Assembly (NCBI GenBank): GCA_002687335.1
Contig: NYZY01000025.1
Location: 5,253 to 16,428, forward strand
Direction: 5' to 3'
DNA: 11,176 bases
Source of the DNA: Chloroflexota bacterium
Lineage (GTDB): Bacteria > Chloroflexota > Dehalococcoidia > UBA1151 > UBA1328
The notes beneath the pieces are model-generated. The model saw only the letters and a list, made by a program, of their open reading frames with translations. It did no database searches and was not told where the DNA came from. Made by a program: the position numbers and the translations under genes. Position 1 is the first letter of the stretch; the number at the start of each line of letters is the position of its first letter. Of the stretch, positions 6,934 through 11,176 are shown piece by piece.

Positions 6934-7638
6934 TCACGAAATAAGTGCAATGGCTGTGTCCATATCGACAGCCCGAGGATGAATCTGATAATGAGAATGT
7001 CCCCCGTACCGATCCATCAATATCGGATGCATGCCTGCATTTTGAGCACCTCGTATATCAGAATCAAGTTGATCCCCAATGAATACCGCCTCCTCTGCAA
7101 GTACGCCAGCTTTCAAAAGAGCCACCTGGAATATTCGAGAGTCTGGTTTTTCAAAACCCGTCTCACCAGATGTTACTGCGAAATCAACATGCCCCGTGAG
7201 ATTCATCTCCTCACACAAAAGTTCGCTCGTTTGATTCATATTTGATATGACCGCAAGGATCAAACCGCGCTCTCTAAGCCGACCAAGTCCGGTAATCACA
7301 TCGGGAAATAAAGTCAAACGATATTGTTGTTTACTAATCTCCCTCCAAATTTTTTCAGCAACATCCAATTCAACACTGTGCCCTGCGCCTTTTAGTACCA
7401 GTTGTTCATATTTAGAAAAGAAAGCACTCCGTTCGTCGGTGTTCAAAGTTCGAACAGGTTTGGTAACGTTCTGCCGAGTCATAAACTGATCAGCAATATG
7501 GTATCCAGAATCTATTCCGTTCTTTGTCAGAACAAAACCAAATTTTTCCGCAGCGCGCATCTGTATATCCTCTCGAGGAGGATCAAAACCAGCAAGAGTG
7601 CCATATAGGTCAAAAAAAACGGCTTTTATACCACTCAT
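6934..7638 (-). CDS. HAD-superfamily hydrolase (haloacid dehalogenase-like, subfamily IA)
   Basis: A 234-residue HAD hydrolase with all four motifs. Motif I is FFDLYGTL with the nucleophile D10. Motif II is Ser132 in VISNMN, motif III is Lys164 in GFEKPDSRIF, and motif IV is FIGDQLDSDIRGA with D189 and D194. Residues about 18-110 form a helical C1-type cap as in subfamily IA. The second Asp of the phosphatase signature DxD is Tyr12, as in L-2-haloacid dehalogenases (D-x-Y-G-T) and some other IA members. The usual general acid/base of phosphatases is therefore missing. The protein may be a dehalogenase-type or divergent phosphatase, and neither is proven. The start is ATG at 7638, which puts the nucleophile at the usual residue 10; the ribosome site is weak. 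It appears to be the first gene of the minus-strand run and is divergent from hpf. Confidence 0.88.
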   Translation of the reverse strand: MSGIKAVFFDLYGTLAGFDPPREDIQMRAAEKFGFVLTKNGIDSGYHIADQFMTRQNVTKPVRTLNTDERSAFFSKYEQLVLKGAGHSVELDVAEKIWREISKQQYRLTLFPDVITGLGRLRERGLILAVISNMNQTSELLCEEMNLTGHVDFAVTSGETGFEKPDSRIFQVALLKAGVLAEEAVFIGDQLDSDIRGAQNAGMHPILMDRYGGHSHYQIHPRAVDMDTAIALIS

Positions 7639-7732
7639 GTTTCAGTAATTTCAAATTTGCTCTCTGAAAGAGGCCTCCAGTGAATGTCTTAGCCCAGCTT
7701 AATGCACTGCACGCAAAATTACTAAACCTCAA

Positions 7733-7757
7733 TTCTTGTAGCCCGCAAATACAAGGA
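7733..7757. promoter_or_regulatory. Inverted repeat in the HAD/hpf divergent spacer (possible operator)
   Basis: CTTGTA (7735-7740) and TACAAG (7750-7755) are perfect inverted arms with a 9-base centre. The arms extend to 8 pairs (7733-7740 with 7750-7757) if one G-T pair is allowed. The element sits where the -35 region would lie for a TAGAAT box at 7772-7777 reading toward hpf. It could be an operator or a small hairpin. A 6-base palindrome of this kind can also occur by chance. Confidence 0.3.
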
Positions 7758-7771
7758 AACTTGGGACGCAA

Positions 7772-7777
7772 TAGAAT
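7772..7777 (+). promoter_or_regulatory. Possible -10 box (TAGAAT) for hpf
   Basis: TAGAAT matches the sigma-70 -10 consensus at five of six bases and would leave a leader of about 60 bases before the hpf start at 7845. No good -35 hexamer lies at the right distance; the inverted repeat at 7733-7757 covers that position. The rest of the 206-base spacer shows no other recognisable signal. Confidence 0.25.
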
Positions 7778-7844
7778 AAACAATCAAACCTGAGAATCCA
7801 CAACTACCCTTGAATACAACGTCAGAATTTGAATTGGAAAACAC

Positions 7845-8444
7845 TTGGAACTAACAATTACAGCTAACAACACTACCCTCACCGACCCAATCAAAAAGTA
7901 CGCCGAAAAGCGATTAAGTATTCTTGACAGAAGATTTCGTGACCAGGTACCTGTTTTTCTACAAATACGAAAAGAACAGACCAAGAAGGAAAATGAACGA
8001 TTCATTGCTGAAGTCACTATTAGATTGAACCGAGGAGTTATTCGTGGCGAAACACGCGGCGATTCACCATACACAGCTATCGATCATGTCTCAGACGCGG
8101 TAACCAGGCAGATCAGTCGCTACAAAAACCGATATTCCAGTAAAACCCGACGTTCCTCCGAAGGCGGACTAGGGCTGGCTATTGCTGAACAATTAGCTCA
8201 AGCCTCCGTTGCAGAAGTTGATGAAACCTCTGTAACAACCCTAGACCACGGACGGCTGGTTCGAACAAAAAGGCACCCAGTCGTTCCCGAATCAGTTGAA
8301 GACGCAGCAGCAAATATGGAGCTGTTGGGACACAATTTCTATATGTTCCGCAATAAGGAAACCAAAGAGATCAATGTTGTATATCGACGACACGACGATG
8401 ACTACGGACTGATCGTCCCCGAAGATGCCACCACAACGAGTTAG
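7845..8444 (+). CDS. hpf: Ribosome hibernation promoting factor, long form
   Basis: A 199-residue long-form HPF. The N-terminal S30AE domain (about 2-98) runs from ELTITANNTTLT through the helix IKKYAEKRLSIL and the basic strand ending AVTRQISRYKNR. It binds the decoding region of the 30S subunit, blocking tRNA and mRNA. A low-complexity linker (about 99-136) leads to the C-terminal dimerization domain (about 137-192) with LVRTKRHPVVPESVEDAA, LLGHNFYMFRN and INVVYRRHDDDYGLI, all typical blocks. In long-form proteins this domain joins two ribosomes into an inactive 100S dimer in starvation. The start is TTG at 7845: an in-frame TGA lies at 7830-7832, no ATG or GTG occurs between, and the domain begins right after it. 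The weak GGAAAA at 7836 serves as ribosome site. It is the only plus-strand gene here, and its TAG interlocks with the stop of the convergent gene. Confidence 0.95.
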   Translation: MELTITANNTTLTDPIKKYAEKRLSILDRRFRDQVPVFLQIRKEQTKKENERFIAEVTIRLNRGVIRGETRGDSPYTAIDHVSDAVTRQISRYKNRYSSKTRRSSEGGLGLAIAEQLAQASVAEVDETSVTTLDHGRLVRTKRHPVVPESVEDAAANMELLGHNFYMFRNKETKEINVVYRRHDDDYGLIVPEDATTTS

Positions 8445-11176
8445 TTAATATTCCGGCTTGAAACAGACGCTATTGGAACATACTTATATATCACAACCGG
8501 CGTCTCCATATCTGATCCATTTTCCGGATACACTTGGACAAGTCCATCAGCCACCATGCTCTTGAATTTAGCTATCCCTGCAGTTCCATATTTAGCTCGT
8601 TCTAGTTCACCGATATAAACATACTTCACTTGGTATTTGTTAAGGATTTTCAATGCAGAGCTTCTAAGCGGCGTATCATAAAAACTATCAACCTCATCTC
8701 TTCGTTCAGAGACGCTCGAAGCATATTTCACTCGCTGTTGACGCTGATGCCAATCCCAACCAATCACAGCAGGTAATCCGGTATATATGGACACTCGATT
8801 ACCCCAGCGGTACAAATCGGTCAAACCCTCAATAATCACCGGCGATCCCTCAACATTCTCTTGCATCCACTCAATCGCCTCAAGGTCGTATTTCAATGTC
8901 AACGGTGTTCCGTCATTTTGATACGTGACAGATTCCATATAAGCCATACCATCCAAACCCAAACCAGACATATCAAATCTGGTGCTATTGCGATCTCTGG
9001 TCCCAAGAATCGGATACACCATCACACCTACAACTAAGATCGCAAGCAAACCCATCCAAATACCTCTACCCGGTCGAACACCACTCAACGACAACTTACG
9101 CGCATCAGCCAGCACCCAGAGAAAATACGCGGAAGCTATGCCAAGTAAGACCCAGGCCTGCAAGTAAAACTTAAACACCGTGTTCATACGGCCGATATCG
9201 TCTTTCACAGTAAATATATCCACGCCAATCGCCAGCGCCATAGCCATGACGACGAACCCAACTGCCACTAACGAATACCTGCTCCCGGAAATACCGGATC
9301 GATATGCGACCAGGCCGGCAGCGAACACAGATGCACCAATCATCAAAGCAAATGCGATCACAGCAAAACCTGTCGCAGCAAGAGAGGCAACCACCGCCAA
9401 AATAAAAATCATCAGGACCTGCCACGTCCAACCTGTTAAACCTGATCCTGGCATAGGTGGATTAGCAACCAATGTAAACGCATGATAAAGACGCTCTCTC
9501 AACACAAAAACGAGCCAACTAATGATCAAAAATACAAAGACAGAATTTATGAGAATGTAACGCCATAGCTCGGTTGTAAACTCACTCTTGACGACTCCGT
9601 TATTGAACAGTTCAAAGCTTGCGTGAAACGGCAAATAAACAACGTATCCAACAACGATTACAAACGTTGTGCTCGCTACACCGATTATCAATCTCTCTAA
9701 GAAAACTCTGCGGGAATTCAATAGCTGCCCGCCTATCAGAAAAGTACCTGTAAGTATCAATTGCGTCGGAAAATCCCAGGCATTAATGGTTCGGAGTGAT
9801 CCCACTAGAATTCCAATCACCGCCAGACTGACCAATGTTTCGATTTTGGATCGGTTCCTGCCAATACGTAGGAATGCTGCTGCTACTGCTCCAATAGCTG
9901 TTATTGCCACCGGAATAGCGATCAAATGCGCATGTAGATCAGCAAAAAGGAACGTGAAAAAGGGAAATTCTGTAATTTCATGCCCCAGTGAATCGGGCGC
10001 CATCATTCTTGAACTTCTCCAAAAATCGAACTGCCCAAAAGCAGCGTCTTGAAAAAATACTCTGAATGCTCCCTGAAATACTTGAATAAGCCCATCGATA
10101 TTCCCAGCCACTACTACAAATAGGACACCAAGCAGACCTGCATAAATCGGCGACCTGCGTGACCATGGAGGGATCCGTTTTGCACGCAAAGTCAACTCCG
10201 CTAGTCCATAAACAATCGAGAACACACCCCCAGCGGTAAGCGCAAACAGCCACGGAATGGCGAGGTTATAGGCGACGGACGGCACAATCCCTGTAAAGCG
10301 AATTAAAGAAGCAACCATGAACTGCCCAAAATAGTAATAATTCAAATAGCCGCCGGCGTACCACGGATCGTAAGGCGGTACAGTCGATGACTTCACCACA
10401 GCATTGAGGTAGGCGAAGTCCATGGGCTTCTCGCCACCTTTCCACGGGTGCCACAAATCAGGGTTGGACGCACGCACGAGCAAAAACCCTACAAAAGCCA
10501 CTAGCAACAACATCTCCATCCAAACTATTCTGCGCAGATTGGATCTGATATGACTCACGAGATCATTTCCGATGAAGCGATGGGTCAACAACGAAATACC
10601 GGCAAGTATAAAAACACCAATCAATACTGCCGAAAAACTGAACGAAACAATGTTCGTGCTGACCAAAAGCCATGTAACCGTTGCCACTAGAACCAAACCT
10701 AGTGGCTTCGCAAAAAGATACCCGCGATCAGGCCATGGTCTAAAAACTACAAACGCTATAGGCAGGACGATAAAAGCAAACAGTTGGGCGACGAGGTACC
10801 AAACAACCGGAGTAATCCAATCGGGCAACCAACGCGAAAAGGTAATCGAACTCCAGGTCCCCCCAGATTGCTGTGACAACGCATCGCCCTCAGAAAGGAG
10901 CAAGCCCGTATCACTTTGTTGGAGTTGACTCCCTTTCAGGTCTGCAGAGCCGATTTCTTCACTCAGCTGCTGCCTCGTAAAACGACCTTCATTAGCAAAG
11001 ATAAAGGTTTGAGGATGCTCATAAACTGAGAAGCTTTCGTCAGCCCATCCAAAACCAATATTAAACAATCCCTCAGATGGTGGATGGAACTGTTCAGGCG
11101 GACCAAAATCCAACCTGGCAAATGGGTCTTCATAGTAGTCAACACCCAGTCCTCCAATATGACGTCCACTTGAATA
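8441..11176 (-). CDS. Large DUF2298 (Chlor_Arch_YYY) membrane protein, N-terminus beyond right edge
   Basis: The frame is open from the right edge to TAA at 8441-8443, giving 911 visible residues. A TTG at 11113 could be read as a start, but 21 codons before it are open, so the gene runs off the window. Visible residues about 1-100 are soluble; ESFSVYEHPQTFIF (about 47-60) resembles the closing part of Chloroflexota GT39 (PMT_2-like) proteins. Then come at least a dozen hydrophobic helices from about residue 122. YYY-domain blocks are RASNPDLWHPWKGGEKPMDF (235-254), LNYYYFGQF (278-286, giving the domain its name), EFPFFTFLFADLHAHL (403-418, D413, H415, H417), NAWDFP (465-470) and RMNTVFKFYLQAW (663-675). 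A C-terminal soluble part contains SIYTGLPAVIGWDWHQRQQR (796-815). The function is not established. The fold is like GT-C glycosyltransferases acting on lipid-linked sugars at the outer face, and a fusion of a GT39 half with a YYY half is likely. Confidence 0.88.
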   Translation of the reverse strand, partial: YSSGRHIGGLGVDYYEDPFARLDFGPPEQFHPPSEGLFNIGFGWADESFSVYEHPQTFIFANEGRFTRQQLSEEIGSADLKGSQLQQSDTGLLLSEGDALSQQSGGTWSSITFSRWLPDWITPVVWYLVAQLFAFIVLPIAFVVFRPWPDRGYLFAKPLGLVLVATVTWLLVSTNIVSFSFSAVLIGVFILAGISLLTHRFIGNDLVSHIRSNLRRIVWMEMLLLVAFVGFLLVRASNPDLWHPWKGGEKPMDFAYLNAVVKSSTVPPYDPWYAGGYLNYYYFGQFMVASLIRFTGIVPSVAYNLAIPWLFALTAGGVFSIVYGLAELTLRAKRIPPWSRRSPIYAGLLGVLFVVVAGNIDGLIQVFQGAFRVFFQDAAFGQFDFWRSSRMMAPDSLGHEITEFPFFTFLFADLHAHLIAIPVAITAIGAVAAAFLRIGRNRSKIETLVSLAVIGILVGSLRTINAWDFPTQLILTGTFLIGGQLLNSRRVFLERLIIGVASTTFVIVVGYVVYLPFHASFELFNNGVVKSEFTTELWRYILINSVFVFLIISWLVFVLRERLYHAFTLVANPPMPGSGLTGWTWQVLMIFILAVVASLAATGFAVIAFALMIGASVFAAGLVAYRSGISGSRYSLVAVGFVVMAMALAIGVDIFTVKDDIGRMNTVFKFYLQAWVLLGIASAYFLWVLADARKLSLSGVRPGRGIWMGLLAILVVGVMVYPILGTRDRNSTRFDMSGLGLDGMAYMESVTYQNDGTPLTLKYDLEAIEWMQENVEGSPVIIEGLTDLYRWGNRVSIYTGLPAVIGWDWHQRQQRVKYASSVSERRDEVDSFYDTPLRSSALKILNKYQVKYVYIGELERAKYGTAGIAKFKSMVADGLVQVYPENGSDMETPVVIYKYVPIASVSSRNIN

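Noticed and set aside
7761..7777. TTGGGA (7761) with TAGAAT (7772) as a complete sigma-70 promoter.
   Set aside because: The two hexamers are only 5 bases apart, far too close to form a -35/-10 pair.
7784..8074. Minus-strand open frame of 96 codons opposite the start of hpf.
   Set aside because: It overlaps the conserved S30AE domain coding sequence, has no recognisable similarity and no ribosome site.
9669..10928. Plus-strand open frames of 100 to 127 codons opposite the YYY gene (9669-10052 and 10572-10928).
   Set aside because: They are antisense to clearly conserved coding sequence, have no recognisable domain, and are typical shadow frames of hydrophobic-protein genes.
11113..11113. 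TTG at 11113 as the start of the YYY membrane protein.
   Set aside because: The frame stays open for 21 more codons to the edge, the residues there look like continuous protein, and no ribosome site precedes the TTG.

Overview
The window looks like ordinary chromosomal sequence from an uncultivated marine-type Chloroflexota, most plausibly a SAR202-like member of the Dehalococcoidia. No 16S rRNA or marker tree is available, so this rests on gene content. The right-hand gene carries the Chlor_Arch_YYY (DUF2298) domain, which is typical of Chloroflexota and archaea. The middle holds an enolase-superfamily (mandelate racemase type) enzyme beside a FAD-dependent oxidoreductase, and SAR202 genomes are known for large expansions of enolase-superfamily paralogs and flavoenzymes. 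Base composition is moderate in G+C by eye. Non-ATG starts are common: hpf and the aminopeptidase begin with TTG, and the 3-hydroxyacyl-CoA dehydrogenase begins with GTG.

Layout, left to right. All genes are on the minus strand except hpf. (1) 1-296: N-terminal 98 residues of an ICMT/PEMT-type membrane methyltransferase, cut by the left edge. (2) 328-1653: FAD-dependent oxidoreductase. (3) 1703-4273: M1 zinc aminopeptidase. (4) 4332-5276: full-length 3-hydroxyacyl-CoA dehydrogenase-family enzyme. (5) 5273-5674: a free-standing copy of only the C-terminal domain of that family, overlapping gene 4 by the four bases GTGA. (6) 5704-6858: sugar-acid dehydratase-like enolase-superfamily enzyme. (7) 6934-7638: HAD-family hydrolase. 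These seven run in one direction with gaps of 27 to 75 bases or an overlap, so a single transcript starting upstream of the HAD gene is likely. (8) 7845-8444 on the plus strand: long-form ribosome hibernation factor hpf, divergent from the HAD gene across a 206-base spacer. (9) 8441-11176 on the minus strand: very large membrane protein with the YYY domain, convergent with hpf. The two stop codons interlock, and the gene runs off the right edge.

How the genes may work together (inference): the enolase-superfamily protein has the spacing of catalytic residues expected of galactonate-dehydratase-like acid-sugar dehydratases. The dehydrogenase has a substrate-loop sequence closer to lambda-crystallin/L-gulonate dehydrogenase relatives than to classic fatty-acid enzymes. 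With the flavoenzyme and HAD hydrolase this suggests oxidation of sugar acids or related hydroxy acids; the aminopeptidase may be a passenger. No rRNA, tRNA, CRISPR array, insertion sequence, prophage gene or convincing intrinsic terminator was seen. No stretch longer than about 300 bases lacks a gene.

The most noteworthy signals are the coupled catalytic-domain-less dehydrogenase paralog, a tandem direct repeat upstream of the enolase-superfamily gene, and the stop-codon interlock of hpf with the YYY gene. I do not see a clearly new defence, mobile or signalling system.
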